From contig CBDFFO010000003.1 in assembly GCA_965246805.1 (NCBI GenBank), forward strand, positions 648,346-712,345: a stretch of 64,000 nucleotides of DNA, read 5' to 3'. This document shows, piece after piece, positions 17,747-26,884 of the stretch (positions are counted from its first letter, which is position 1; each line of letters opens with the position of its first letter). This stretch comes from Schlegelella_A sp965246805 (GTDB lineage: Bacteria; Pseudomonadota; Gammaproteobacteria; Burkholderiales; Burkholderiaceae_C). The notes below the pieces were generated by a model, which made no database searches, was not told the origin of the DNA, and saw only the letters and a program-made list of their open reading frames with translations. The translations under genes were made by a program, and so were the position numbers.

Positions 17747-17836
17747 GGACGTTCGGCATCGCGATGCGCCGCGCGTCCGGCCGCATCGGCGAACGCACAT
17801 CGTAGCCACCGATGCCGAAACCGGGCCGCTGAGCAC

Positions 17837-18817
17837 ATGTCGCTCGCCATCTTCTGGAAGCTGTGCGCGATCGTCTTGATCGCCGCGCTCGGCTGGATCG
17901 TCGGCAAGCTGCGCTGGCTCGGCGAGGCCGACCCGGCGCGCACGCTCGCCAACGCCGCGTATTACATCTTCGTGCCCGCGTTGCTCTTTCGAACCACCGC
18001 GCGCATCGACTTCGAGACGCTCGACACCACCATCGTGCTCGCGTTCTTCCTACCGGCGCTGGTGCTGCTCTTCATCGTCTACGGCTTCGAGAAGAGGCGC
18101 CCGGTCACGGCCGACCACGGCACCGCGGCGCCGAGCGTGCGCGCGATCACCGCGGTGTTCGGTAACACCTTGCAGGTCGGCATTCCGGTCGCCGCGGCGG
18201 TGTTCGGCGAGACCGGGCTCGCGATTCACGTCACCGTCGTCAGCCTGCACGCGCTCACGCTGCTCACGGTGCTGACGCTGCTGGTCGAGCTCGACCTCGC
18301 GCGCGAGCGGCGACGCACCGACCCGGCCGGCGGCCGCCTCGGCCGCATGCTGCTCAAGACGGCGCGCAACACCATCATCCATCCGGTCGTGCTGCCGGTG
18401 ATCGCGGGCATCAGCTTCAACGCCAGCGGCGCGGTGCTGCCGGCGGTGGTGGATGAACTGCTGATCACGCTCGGCGCCGCCGTGGTGCCGCTTTGCCTGG
18501 TGCTGATCGGCATGTCGCTCGCGTATTACGGTGTGCAGGGCGCCTGGCAGGGCGCTGCGGCGCTGACGGTGATAAAGCTCCTCGTGTTGCCGGCGATGGC
18601 CCTCGTTTCCGCGCATTGGATCTTCGGGCTGCACGGCCTGCCGCTCGGCGTGGTGGTGATGCTCGCCGCGTTGCCGGTCGGCAGCAACGCGCTGATCTTT
18701 TCGCAACGCTACGCAACGCTGCAGGCCGAAGCGAGCGCGACCACGGTGTTCTCGACGCTCGCGTTCGTCGCGACCTGCCCGTTCTGGCTCACGGTGCTCG
18801 GGCTGTTCGCGCCGTGA
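17837..18817 (+). CDS. AEC-family transporter
   Basis: 326 residues with about ten hydrophobic helices in two five-helix blocks, the auxin-efflux-carrier arrangement. Family-like segments are NAAYYIFVPALLFRTTA (helix 2 with NxxxPxLLF), VFGNTLQVGIPVAAAVFGETGLAIH, NTIIHPVVLPVIAGI and the end LPVGSNALIFSQRYATLQAEASATTVFST. Bacterial AEC proteins move carboxylates such as malate or malonate, or other anions, across the inner membrane; the substrate here is not evident. It follows the monooxygenase gene by 90 bp, but no functional link is apparent. Confidence 0.87.
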   Translation: MSLAIFWKLCAIVLIAALGWIVGKLRWLGEADPARTLANAAYYIFVPALLFRTTARIDFETLDTTIVLAFFLPALVLLFIVYGFEKRRPVTADHGTAAPSVRAITAVFGNTLQVGIPVAAAVFGETGLAIHVTVVSLHALTLLTVLTLLVELDLARERRRTDPAGGRLGRMLLKTARNTIIHPVVLPVIAGISFNASGAVLPAVVDELLITLGAAVVPLCLVLIGMSLAYYGVQGAWQGAAALTVIKLLVLPAMALVSAHWIFGLHGLPLGVVVMLAALPVGSNALIFSQRYATLQAEASATTVFSTLAFVATCPFWLTVLGLFAP

Positions 18818-18866
18818 GAGGCTGAGAACCTGCTCACTCGTTACGGTGCGGAGCGGCTGCGGAGCG

Positions 18867-19119
18867 GCAAAGGCGCAGCCGGCCGGCCGGCGCGGCGCAG
18901 CCTCGGCGGTCATCGCGTTCCGCGATGACTCCCCGGAGCTGCTCGGGTTTTGGGGGCGAGCGCAGAACTCGCCCTCGAAATGGCACCGAACGCTCCGGGC
19001 GAAGTCGGGCTCGGGGCTCAGACAGCTGCGCTCGTCGTGCTCCACGTCTCGGGGTCCCCCAAAACCCGAGCAGCTCCGGCGCCTCCGATACGCCGCGCCC
19101 GCCGGCCGGCTGCGCCTTT
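18867..19119. repeat. Foldback repeat element, copy 1
   Basis: A noncoding element with nested inverted repeats. Inner arms at 18933-18956 and 19056-19079 are a perfect 24-bp inverted repeat enclosing 99 bp. Outer arms at 18867-18895 and 19089-19119 (around AAAGGCGCAGCCGGCCGG and its complement) pair again. The left flank also has a small hairpin CATCGCG/CGCGATG at 18911-18927. The core (18905-19081) recurs inverted in copy 2. No convincing gene is seen here; open frames exist only because of GC bias. Confidence 0.75.
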
Positions 19120-19170
19120 GCTGGGCGCGGTGGGGGCCCGATACCGGCTTTGCGCACCGTCGGGGCCTGC

Positions 19171-19196
19171 CCCCTCTCCCGCTCGCGGGAGAGGGG
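19171..19196. repeat. Perfect intergenic palindrome (REP-like)
   Basis: Arms CCCCTCTCCCGC and GCGGGAGAGGGG (12 bp each) around a TC loop. It sits centrally between the two foldback copies. Palindromes of this form are common intergenic repeats in Proteobacteria. It has no downstream T-run, so a terminator role is uncertain. Confidence 0.7.
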
Positions 19197-19221
19197 TCCT
19201 TGCGGAGCACTGCGCTTCAGC

Positions 19222-19476
19222 GAAGCCGCGGGCGAGTGGCTGTCGACGCGCATCTGCAAGCGCCGGCGGTGTTCGGGTTCTGGGGGACCCCGAGACGTGG
19301 AGCACGACGAGCGCAGTTGTCTGAGCCCCGAGCCCGGACCGACACGGAGCGCTCTGCCTCACCTACGAGGGCGAGTTCTGCGCTCGCCCCCAGAACCCGG
19401 ACGCCGACGGGGAGTCATCGCGGACGCGATGACCGCTGGAAGCTGCGCGCCGACAGCCACTCGCCCGCGGCTGAGC
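19222..19476. repeat. Foldback repeat element, copy 2 (inverted)
   Basis: Reverse-complement copy of the core of the element at 18905-19081, about 85% identical by eye over about 175 bp (19261-19436). The inner arms here read GGGTTCTGGGGG / CCCCCAGAACCC, a paired change relative to copy 1 (TTTT/AAAA to TTCT/AGAA) that keeps the stem. The outer arms at 19222-19256 and 19440-19476 (GCCGCGGGCGAGTGGCTGTC and its complement) pair with each other but are unrelated to the outer arms of copy 1. The remaining 19477-19696 before dppA shows no gene or clear promoter. Confidence 0.75.
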
Positions 19477-19696
19477 CGCTCGCCATACGGGCCGTCGGCT
19501 TCGCCGCTCAATCACCACATGTGTTGTCCACCATCCACCCCCACCGAGAATCGAATCAAGCTCCGCGGCGCGATGCTTGCTAACGCTTTCGAGCTCTTGC
19601 GCCGCGGGTTGATCCCGAGCCCCGTTAGCGCCGTAGCCCGAGCGCCGCGGCCTATCATCCGGCCGGCTGCGCGACACCCGAAAGCGCCTCTCAACC

Positions 19697-21322
19697 ATGG
19701 ACTCCCGCATGAAACCAAATTTCTCCAAGCCAGCGCTGTTCGCAGCCATGGCGTTGCTCGCGTGCAGCAGCGCGGCTTTCGCCGCCAAAACGCTCGTGTT
19801 CTGTTCCGAAGGCAGCCCGGAAGGTTTCAACCCGCAGTTCTTCACGCTCGGCACCACTGCCGATGCGTCCTCCGTTCCCATCTACAACCGCCTCGTGCAG
19901 TTTGAGACCGGCACCACCAACATCGTGCCGGCGCTCGCCGAGAGCTGGACCGCCGCGCCCGACGGCCTTTCGTACACCTTCAAGCTACGCAAGGGCGTGA
20001 AATGGCACTCGAACAAAGTGTTCACGCCGACCCGCGACTTCGACGCCGACGACGTGCTTTTCTCATGGAACCGCATGGCCGACCCCGCGCATCCGTTCGC
20101 GAAGATCACGCCCGGTCAGACGTATTCGTATTTCGAAGACATGGGCATGAAGGACATCGTCGCCAAGCTCGAGAAGGTCGATGCGATGACGATCCGCTTC
20201 GTGTTGAAGAAGCCCGAGGCGCCGTTTGTCGCCGACATGGCGATGGACTTCGCTTCCATCCTCTCGGCCGAATACGCCGACAAGATGATGGCCGCGAAGA
20301 CGCCCGACGTGATCGACAAGGAACCGATCGGCACCGGGCCGTTCCAGTTCGTGTCGTACCAGAAGGATTCGGTCATCCGCTACAAGGCCTTCGACGCGTA
20401 TTGGGGCGGCCGCCCGAAGATCGACAACCTCGTCTACGCGATCACTGCCGACGCGTCCGTGCGCTACGCCAAGCTGAAGACCGGCGAGTGCCACGTGATG
20501 GCGTTCCCGAAGCCGGCCGACGTGGAGGCGATGAAGAAGGAGCCGTCGATCAACCTGCTGTCGCAGCAGGGCCTGAACGTCGGCTACATCGCGTTCAACG
20601 TCGAGAAGAAGCCGTTCGATTCGAAGCTGGTGCGTCAGGCGCTCAACCACGCGACCAACAAGAAGGCCATCCTCGACCTGGTGTTCCAGGGCGCGGGCGC
20701 GGTCGCGAAGAACCCGATCCCGCCGACGCTCTGGTCGTACGACGACAAGATCACCGACTACCCGTACGACCCGGCCAAGGCGACCGCGCTGCTGAAGCAG
20801 GCTGGCTACCCGAGTGGCCTCGAGATCGAGCTCTGGTACCTGCCGGTCACGCGCCCCTACAACCCGGACGGCAAGCGCATGGCCGAACTGATCCAGGCCG
20901 ACTGGGGCAAGGTCGGTGTGAAGGTCAAGCTCACCACCTTCGAGTGGGGCGAGTACAGGAAGCGCAGCAAGAGCGGCGAGCAGCAGTCGATGATGTTCGG
21001 CTGGTCGGGCGACAACGGCGACCCCGACAACTTCTTCGTGCCGCTGCTCGGCTGCGCAGCCGTCAAGGGCGGCGGCAACTCCGCGCGCTGGTGCAACAAG
21101 GACTACGAAGACGCCGTCACCAAGGCCAAGCTCGTGACCACGCAAGCCGATCGCACGGTGCTGTACCAGAAGGCTCAAGTGATCTTCCACGAGGAAGCGC
21201 CGTGGCTGCCGATCGCGCACTCGCTGCGCTACGACCCGGTGCGCAAGGAAGTCGTCGGCTACAAGATGGACCCGACGGCACATCACTACTTCGACAAGGT
21301 CGACCTCGTCGACAAGAAGTGA
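19697..21322 (+). CDS. dppA: Peptide ABC transporter substrate-binding protein DppA
   Basis: 541 residues; ATG at 19697, with ATG 19709 (MKPNFSK) an alternative. A Sec signal ends near AAFAA at residues 28-29. The extracytoplasmic solute-binding family 5 pattern is clear: KTLVFCSEGSPEGFNPQF, LAESWTAAPDGLSYTFKLRKGVKWH, DFDADDVLFSWNRM, TGPFQFVSYQKDS. KTLVxCSEGSPEGFNPQ matches the DppA branch, which binds dipeptides and in some bacteria haem or delta-aminolevulinate. First gene of dppABCDF, 65 bp before dppB. Possible regulation is unresolved: the upstream region is the foldback-repeat zone. Confidence 0.92.
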   Translation: MDSRMKPNFSKPALFAAMALLACSSAAFAAKTLVFCSEGSPEGFNPQFFTLGTTADASSVPIYNRLVQFETGTTNIVPALAESWTAAPDGLSYTFKLRKGVKWHSNKVFTPTRDFDADDVLFSWNRMADPAHPFAKITPGQTYSYFEDMGMKDIVAKLEKVDAMTIRFVLKKPEAPFVADMAMDFASILSAEYADKMMAAKTPDVIDKEPIGTGPFQFVSYQKDSVIRYKAFDAYWGGRPKIDNLVYAITADASVRYAKLKTGECHVMAFPKPADVEAMKKEPSINLLSQQGLNVGYIAFNVEKKPFDSKLVRQALNHATNKKAILDLVFQGAGAVAKNPIPPTLWSYDDKITDYPYDPAKATALLKQAGYPSGLEIELWYLPVTRPYNPDGKRMAELIQADWGKVGVKVKLTTFEWGEYRKRSKSGEQQSMMFGWSGDNGDPDNFFVPLLGCAAVKGGGNSARWCNKDYEDAVTKAKLVTTQADRTVLYQKAQVIFHEEAPWLPIAHSLRYDPVRKEVVGYKMDPTAHHYFDKVDLVDKK

Positions 21323-21387
21323 TCCACCACACGCGCCGCGCGACTTCGCCCTGCCTGTTCCGGTCCACGTGACCCGCGCCTGAGCCG

Positions 21388-22395
21388 ATGTTCGGCTTTT
21401 TCTTCAAGCGCCTCGCGCTCGTGCTGCCGACCTTCATCGGCATCACGCTGCTGGTGTTTGCGCTGATCCGCATGCTGCCGGGCGACCCGGTCGAAGCGCT
21501 GTCGGGCGAGCGCGGCATGACCGAGGAGCGCTACACGCGCCTGATCCACGAGTTCGGGCTCGATCGGCCGCTGCCGGTGCAATACCTCGACTACGTGTGG
21601 AAGGCCGTGCGCGGCGACCTCGGCTACTCGACCATCACGCACGAGCCGGTGTTTGCGGAGTTCATGGCACGCTTCCCCGCAACGGTCGAGCTCTCGTTTT
21701 GCGCGCTCTTCTTCGCGCTCGTGATCGGGTTGCCTGCGGGCATGCTCGCGGCGGTGAAACGCAACACGGCGTGGGACTACTCGGTGATGGGCGCGTCGCT
21801 CGCCGGCTTCTCGATGCCGATCTTCTGGTGGGGGCTGCTGCTGATCCTCACCTTCTCGGTCACGCTCGGCTGGACGCCCGTTTCGGGCCGCATCGCGATC
21901 GAGTACGACATTCCAGCGCGCACGGGCTTCATGCTGATCGACTCGTTGCTGTCGTCGGATGCCGGCGCGTTCAAGAGCGCGCTGTCGCATCTGATCCTGC
22001 CGTCGATCGCGCTCGGCACCATACCGCTCGCCGTGATCGCGCGCATGACGCGCTCCAGCATGCTCGAGGTGCTGCGCGAGGACTACGTTCGCACCGCGCG
22101 CGCGAAGGGCGCGTCGCGCTTGCGCGTGATCGGCGTGCACGCCTTGCGCAATGCGCTCATTCCGGTCGTCACGACAGTCGGTCTGCAAGTCGGTGTCCTG
22201 CTCGCCGGCGCCATCCTCACCGAATCGATCTTCGCGTGGCCGGGCATCGGCAAGTGGTTGGTCGAGGCGATCTATCGGCGCGACTATCCGGTGGTGCAAG
22301 GCGGCATCCTGATGTCGGCCACGATCATCATCGTCGTGAATCTGATCGTCGACGTGCTCTACGGCGTGATCAACCCGCGCATCCGCCACACATGA
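21388..22395 (+). CDS. dppB: Dipeptide ABC transporter permease DppB
   Basis: 335 residues. Six transmembrane helices, starting MFGFFFKRLALVLPTFIGITLLVFALIRMLPGDPVE, the standard DppB/OppB N-terminus. The EAA-type loop contacting the ATPases is DYVRTARAKGASRLRVIGVHALRNALIPV. Its TGA overlaps the dppC ATG (ATGA at 22392), so translation is coupled. Forms the inner-membrane channel with DppC. Confidence 0.93.
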   Translation: MFGFFFKRLALVLPTFIGITLLVFALIRMLPGDPVEALSGERGMTEERYTRLIHEFGLDRPLPVQYLDYVWKAVRGDLGYSTITHEPVFAEFMARFPATVELSFCALFFALVIGLPAGMLAAVKRNTAWDYSVMGASLAGFSMPIFWWGLLLILTFSVTLGWTPVSGRIAIEYDIPARTGFMLIDSLLSSDAGAFKSALSHLILPSIALGTIPLAVIARMTRSSMLEVLREDYVRTARAKGASRLRVIGVHALRNALIPVVTTVGLQVGVLLAGAILTESIFAWPGIGKWLVEAIYRRDYPVVQGGILMSATIIIVVNLIVDVLYGVINPRIRHT

Positions 22396-23315
22396 CGACG
22401 GCGCTCGAAGTGCTCGCCGATCCGTCGATGGCGCCCGGCGAGATCACCGCGCCACCGGCGCCGATCGTCGACCTCTGGCGCGACTTCAGCCGCAACCGCG
22501 GCGCCGTCGTCGGGCTCGTCGTCGTGGTGGCGCTGGTGCTGGTCGCGGTCTTCGCCAACGTGATCGCACCGTACAGCCCAAGCGAGCAGTACCGCGACGC
22601 GACGCTCGTTGCGCCGTCGTTGCAGCCGGCCGGCGGCCACGTGTTTCTGCTCGGCACCGATCCGGTCGGCCGCGACTTGCTGTCGCGCCTCATTCACGGC
22701 ACCCGGCTCTCGCTCGCGATCGGCTTCGTCTCGGTCGGCCTCTCGCTCTCCGGCGGTCTGCTGCTGGGCCTGCTCGCGGGCTTCTTCCGCGGCCGCTGGA
22801 TCGAATTCGCGATCATGCGGTCGATGGACGTGATGCTCGCGCTGCCGAGCCTGCTGCTCGCCGTCGCGGTGGTCGCGGTGCTCGGGCCCGGGCTCGTCAA
22901 CGCGATGTACGCGATCGCGATCGTGATGCTGCCGCACTTCACGCGCCTCACGCGCGCCGCCGCGATGGGCGAGCTCGCGAAAGACTACGTCGCCGCGTCG
23001 CGCCTCGCGGGCGCCAGCACCGCGCGGCTGATGTTCTCGACCGTGCTGCCCAACTGCGCCGCGCCGATCATCGTGCAGGCGACGCTCGGCTTCTCGAGCG
23101 CGATCCTCGACGCCGCCGCGCTCGGCTACCTGGGCCTCGGCGCGCAGCCGCCGACACCCGAGTGGGGCTCGATGCTCGCGGGCGCGCTCGAGTTCATCCA
23201 GAGCGCCTGGTGGGTCGTGACGCTGCCCGGTCTCGTGATCCTGATCGCGGTGCTCGCGTTCAACCTGATGGGCGATGGCCTGCGCGACGCGCTCGACCCC
23301 AAACTCAAGCGATGA
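22392..23315 (+). CDS. dppC: Dipeptide ABC transporter permease DppC
   Basis: 307 residues from the ATG at 22392 that overlaps the dppB stop; the open frame runs much further upstream inside dppB but is not coding there. The cytoplasmic N-terminal segment WRDFSRNRGAVVGLVVV leads into helix 1. The periplasmic motif LLGTDPVGRDLLSRLIHGTRLSL and the EAA loop DYVAASRLAGASTARLMFSTVLPN are typical of DppC/OppC. GYLGLGAQPPTPEWGSML and NLMGDGLRDALDPKLKR mark the C-terminal end. Confidence 0.93.
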   Translation: MTTALEVLADPSMAPGEITAPPAPIVDLWRDFSRNRGAVVGLVVVVALVLVAVFANVIAPYSPSEQYRDATLVAPSLQPAGGHVFLLGTDPVGRDLLSRLIHGTRLSLAIGFVSVGLSLSGGLLLGLLAGFFRGRWIEFAIMRSMDVMLALPSLLLAVAVVAVLGPGLVNAMYAIAIVMLPHFTRLTRAAAMGELAKDYVAASRLAGASTARLMFSTVLPNCAAPIIVQATLGFSSAILDAAALGYLGLGAQPPTPEWGSMLAGALEFIQSAWWVVTLPGLVILIAVLAFNLMGDGLRDALDPKLKR

Positions 23316-23331
23316 GCGTTCCCCCATCTCG

Positions 23332-24381
23332 ATGAGCGCGCCCCACCTGCTCGAGGTGCACCACCTCAACGTGCAGTTCGTCTCGAACGCCAGGCCCTTG
23401 CGCGCGGTCGACGACGTGAGCTTCCACGTCGACGCCGGCGAGGTCGTCGGCATCGTCGGCGAGTCGGGCTCGGGCAAGAGCGTGACCGCGCTCGCACTGA
23501 TGGGTCTCATCGACGAACCCGGTCGCGTCACGGCGCAACGCATCGCGTTCGACGGACGCGACCTCGCGACGATGTCGGCAAAGGAGCGCCGCGCCCTCCT
23601 CGGCAGCGACATCGCGATGATCTTTCAGGACCCGATGACCAGCCTCAACCCGAGCTTCACGGTCGCGTTCCAGCTGATGGAAGCGATCGATCTGCACGAG
23701 GGCGGCTCGAAGAAGGCGCGCCGCGCGCGCGCGCTCGAGCTGCTGCGCTCGGTAGACATCCCCGACCCGGAACGCCGGCTCGACGCCTACCCCCATCAAC
23801 TCTCCGGCGGCATGAGCCAGCGCGTGATGGTCGCGATGGCGATCGCCTGCAACCCGCGCCTGCTGATCGCCGACGAGCCCACTACCGCCCTCGACGTCAC
23901 GATCCAGGCCCAGATGCTCACGTTGCTCGTGAAGCTTCAACGCGAGCGCGGCATGGCGCTGGTGCTGATCACGCACGACCTCGGTGTGGTGGCCGAGATC
24001 GCACAGCGCGTGCTGGTGATGTATGCGGGTCAGGTGGTCGAGACCTCGCCGGTGCCGGCGATCTTCGACACGCCGCGCCACCCGTACACCGAGGCGCTGC
24101 TCGCGGCGCTGCCCGAGAACAACATCGGCAAACGCCGCCTCGAGTCGTTGCCGGGTCTCGTGCCCGGCATCGCCGATCGGCCCGACGGCTGCCTGCTGTC
24201 GCCGCGATGCCGCTACGTGCAGCCGCGCTGCCGCGTCGAGCGGCCGCCGCTCTTCGCGCTCGGCGCCTCGTGCGCGCGCTGCTTCTATCCGTTGCCGGAA
24301 CACACCGAGATCGAGCAGCGGCCCGAGTACGCCGGAGCGGCGTTCGCCGCCCCGAACGACGCCGGGGTGACGGCCCGATGA
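23332..24381 (+). CDS. dppD: Dipeptide ABC transporter ATP-binding protein DppD
   Basis: 349 residues from the ATG at 23332 (MSAPHLLEVHHLNVQF), 16 bp after dppC. Walker A is GESGSGKSVTAL, the Q-loop region is IFQDPMTSLNP, the ABC signature is LSGGMSQRVMVAMAIA, Walker B is LLIADEPTTALD, and the H-loop is LITHDLGVV. The C-terminal oligopeptide-transporter extension carries Cys residues (CLLSPRCRYVQPRCRV, SCARCFYPL) that may bind an iron-sulfur cluster, as reported for some DppD proteins. The stop overlaps the dppF start. Confidence 0.93.
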   Translation: MSAPHLLEVHHLNVQFVSNARPLRAVDDVSFHVDAGEVVGIVGESGSGKSVTALALMGLIDEPGRVTAQRIAFDGRDLATMSAKERRALLGSDIAMIFQDPMTSLNPSFTVAFQLMEAIDLHEGGSKKARRARALELLRSVDIPDPERRLDAYPHQLSGGMSQRVMVAMAIACNPRLLIADEPTTALDVTIQAQMLTLLVKLQRERGMALVLITHDLGVVAEIAQRVLVMYAGQVVETSPVPAIFDTPRHPYTEALLAALPENNIGKRRLESLPGLVPGIADRPDGCLLSPRCRYVQPRCRVERPPLFALGASCARCFYPLPEHTEIEQRPEYAGAAFAAPNDAGVTAR

Positions 24382-25484
24382 GCATCGACAACGCCACCCT
24401 CGGCGACGGCGACGAGTCGATGGCCTCGGCCGCCGACATCAACGCGCTGAACGGCACGCCGCGAGCATCGACCGCACCGTTGGCGACCGCGACCGGCGCG
24501 GCACCGATCGTGCTCGAAGCGCAATCGCTCGCGCGCTATTACGACGTCGGCGGTGGCTTCATGAAACCGACGGCTACCGTGCGCGCGCTCGACGGCGTAT
24601 CGTTCACGCTGCAAGCCGGCCGCACGCTCGCGGTGGTCGGCGAGTCGGGCTGCGGCAAGAGCACGCTGGCGCGCCAGGTCACGATGCTCGAATCGCCGAC
24701 CTCGGGCGCATTGAAACTCGGCGGCATCGACGTGAAATCGGCCGATGCGGAGACCAGGAAGCGCCTGCGCTCGCGCGTGCAGATGGTGTTCCAGAACCCG
24801 TTCGCGAGTCTCAACCCGAGGAAGAAGATCGGCCAGGCGCTCGAAGAGCCGCTGGTCATCAACACGACGCTCACGAAGGCCGAGCGCGACGAGCGTTCCC
24901 GCGCGATGCTGGCGCGCGTGGGCCTTCGCCCCGAGCACCACGGCCGCTATCCGCACATGTTCTCCGGCGGCCAGCGCCAGCGCGTCGCGATCGCGCGCGC
25001 GTTGATGCTCGAGCCGCAGCTGGTGGTGGCCGACGAGCCGGTCTCGGCGCTCGACGTGTCGATCCAGGCCCAGGTCCTGAACCTGCTGATGGACCTGCAG
25101 GCCGAGACGAAGGTCGCGTACGTCTTCATCTCGCACAACCTCGCGGTCGTCGAGCTGATCGCCGACGACGTGCTCGTGATGTACCTCGGCAAGGTGATGG
25201 AACAGGCGCCGAAGCGCCTCCTCTTCGGCCGGCCGCGCCACCCGTACACGAAGGCGCTGCTCGCGAGCACCCCGCGCGTCGATGCGGCCTCGCGGCAGAC
25301 CCGCACGGTGCTCTCAGGTGAACTGCCGTCGCCGCTCGCGCCGCCGTCGGGCTGCGTGTTCCGCACGCGTTGTCCGCATGCGGTCGAGCGCTGCGCGCGG
25401 GAAGTGCCAGCGCTGGAGGACACCGGCGAGAGCCAGTTCGTCGCGTGCCACTTCTGGCGCGACATTGAAGCGCGCGCCGCCTGA
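24378..25484 (+). CDS. dppF: Dipeptide ABC transporter ATP-binding protein DppF
   Basis: 368 residues from the ATG at 24378 overlapping the dppD stop (ATGA). An unusual N-terminal Ala/Thr-rich extension of about 35 residues precedes the ABC domain (VLEAQSLARYYDVGGG). Walker A is GESGCGKSTLARQ, the signature FSGGQRQRVAIARALM, Walker B LVVADEPVSALD and the H-loop FISHNLAVV. The C-terminal oligopeptide extension includes GCVFRTRCPHAVERCAREVP. Pairs with DppD to energise DppBC. Completes the transporter; no peptidase gene follows. Confidence 0.93.
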   Translation: MSIDNATLGDGDESMASAADINALNGTPRASTAPLATATGAAPIVLEAQSLARYYDVGGGFMKPTATVRALDGVSFTLQAGRTLAVVGESGCGKSTLARQVTMLESPTSGALKLGGIDVKSADAETRKRLRSRVQMVFQNPFASLNPRKKIGQALEEPLVINTTLTKAERDERSRAMLARVGLRPEHHGRYPHMFSGGQRQRVAIARALMLEPQLVVADEPVSALDVSIQAQVLNLLMDLQAETKVAYVFISHNLAVVELIADDVLVMYLGKVMEQAPKRLLFGRPRHPYTKALLASTPRVDAASRQTRTVLSGELPSPLAPPSGCVFRTRCPHAVERCAREVPALEDTGESQFVACHFWRDIEARAA

Positions 25485-25603
25485 CCTCAGCCGACGTCGC
25501 GGAAGGGCGGCCTTGGCCCCGGTGCGCACGCCGCAAGGTGCCGCGTGAAAGCTTCACGTGACCATCGCCGAGCAGGTGGTGCGGCCTTTGCGACAATCCG
25601 CGC

Positions 25604-26884
25604 ATGACCCCGGCCGACCTGCAAGCCACCATCGCCCACATGGGCGCCGCGGCGCGTGGCGCGTCGGCCAGGCTCGCGAACGCGTCGGGCGCGGCGAAGA
25701 ACGCGGCGCTGCGGGCGCTCGCTCGGCGGCTGCGCGACGACGCCGGAAGCCTGATGGCCGCCAACGCGATCGACCTCGACGCGGCGCACGCCGCGCAGCT
25801 CGACGCGCCGCTCGTCGACCGGTTGAAGCTCACGCGCGCCGTCATCGAGATCGTGGCCGAAGGCTGCGAACAGATTGCCGCGATGCCCGATCCGATCGGC
25901 GAGATCACCGAGTTGCGCCAGCGGCCGAGCGGCATCGAGGTTGGCCGCATGCGGGTGCCGCTCGGCGTGTTCGCGATGATCTACGAGAGCCGACCCAACG
26001 TGACCATCGAAGCCGCGTCGCTCGCGATCAAGAGCGGCAACGCGTGCATCCTGCGCGGCGGCTCGGAAGCGATCCACTCGAACGTGGCGCTCGCGAAAAT
26101 CGTGCACGACGCGCTCGCCGAGGCGGGCCTCCCGCCCGACTCCGTCCAGCTGGTCCGCACCACCGACCGCGCCGCCGTCGGCCACCTCATCACGGCGCGC
26201 GAGTCGGTCGACGTGGTGATCCCGCGCGGCGGCAAGGGCCTGATCGAGCGCATCGCTCGTGAAGCGACGGTGCCGGTCATCAAGCACCTCGACGGCAACT
26301 GCCACGTGTTCGTCGATGCGGGCGCCGACCTCGCGATGGCGCTCACCATCGTCGACAACGCGAAGACGCAGAAACTGAGCCCGTGCAACGCCGCCGAGTC
26401 GCTGCTGGTCGATGCGCGCATCGCGCCGGCGTTCCTGCCCGGAATCGGCGCCCTGTTCGCCGCGAAGGGCGTCGAAATGCGGTGCGACGCGGCCAGCCGC
26501 GCGCTGCTGCAGGCGGTGCCGAACGCGCACGTCGTCGCTGCGACCGAGCAGGACTGGAGCGAGGAATACCTGGCCGCCATCATCAGCATCAAGGTCGTCG
26601 GCGGCTTCGACGAAGCCGTTGCTCACATCAACCGCTACGGCTCCCACCACACCGACGCCATCGTCACCAGCGACCGCGCGCACGCGATGCGCTTCCTGCG
26701 CGAAGTCGATTCGGCCAGCGTGATGGTGAATGCCTCGACCCGCTTCGCCGATGGCTTCGAATACGGGCTCGGCGCCGAGATCGGCATCTCGACCGACAAG
26801 CTGCACGCACGTGGGCCGGTCGGGCTCGAAGGCCTCACCTCGCTGAAGTGGGTGGTGCTCGGCCACGGCGAGGTGCGCGGATGA
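25604..26884 (+). CDS. proA: Glutamate-5-semialdehyde dehydrogenase
   Basis: 426 residues. Reduces gamma-glutamyl phosphate to glutamate-5-semialdehyde with NADPH, the second step of proline synthesis. Aldehyde-dehydrogenase fold with family segments RMRVPLGVFAMIYESRPNVTIEA, CILRGGSEAIHSN and the catalytic Cys in QKLSPCNAAESLL. C-terminal NASTRFADGFEYGLGAEIGISTDKLHARGPVGLEGL matches ProA. Length is as usual for the family. proB is not in the window. The stop overlaps the queC start by 4 bases. Confidence 0.95.
   Translation: MTPADLQATIAHMGAAARGASARLANASGAAKNAALRALARRLRDDAGSLMAANAIDLDAAHAAQLDAPLVDRLKLTRAVIEIVAEGCEQIAAMPDPIGEITELRQRPSGIEVGRMRVPLGVFAMIYESRPNVTIEAASLAIKSGNACILRGGSEAIHSNVALAKIVHDALAEAGLPPDSVQLVRTTDRAAVGHLITARESVDVVIPRGGKGLIERIAREATVPVIKHLDGNCHVFVDAGADLAMALTIVDNAKTQKLSPCNAAESLLVDARIAPAFLPGIGALFAAKGVEMRCDAASRALLQAVPNAHVVAATEQDWSEEYLAAIISIKVVGGFDEAVAHINRYGSHHTDAIVTSDRAHAMRFLREVDSASVMVNASTRFADGFEYGLGAEIGISTDKLHARGPVGLEGLTSLKWVVLGHGEVRG

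Noticed and set aside
18867..19476. Insertion sequence or integron
   Set aside because: No transposase or integrase gene and no obvious target-site duplication flank the repeats; only noncoding foldback structures are present.
18834..19600. Several open frames in the dpp upstream region as small genes
   Set aside because: Frames are open on both strands, follow the inverted repeats and give translations that mirror each other; no start with a ribosome-binding site and no family similarity.
20063..21286. Long antisense frame opposite dppA (407 codons)
   Set aside because: It is a GC-bias shadow of dppA: composition is Arg/Leu/Val/His-rich with no family motifs, while the plus strand encodes a clear DppA.
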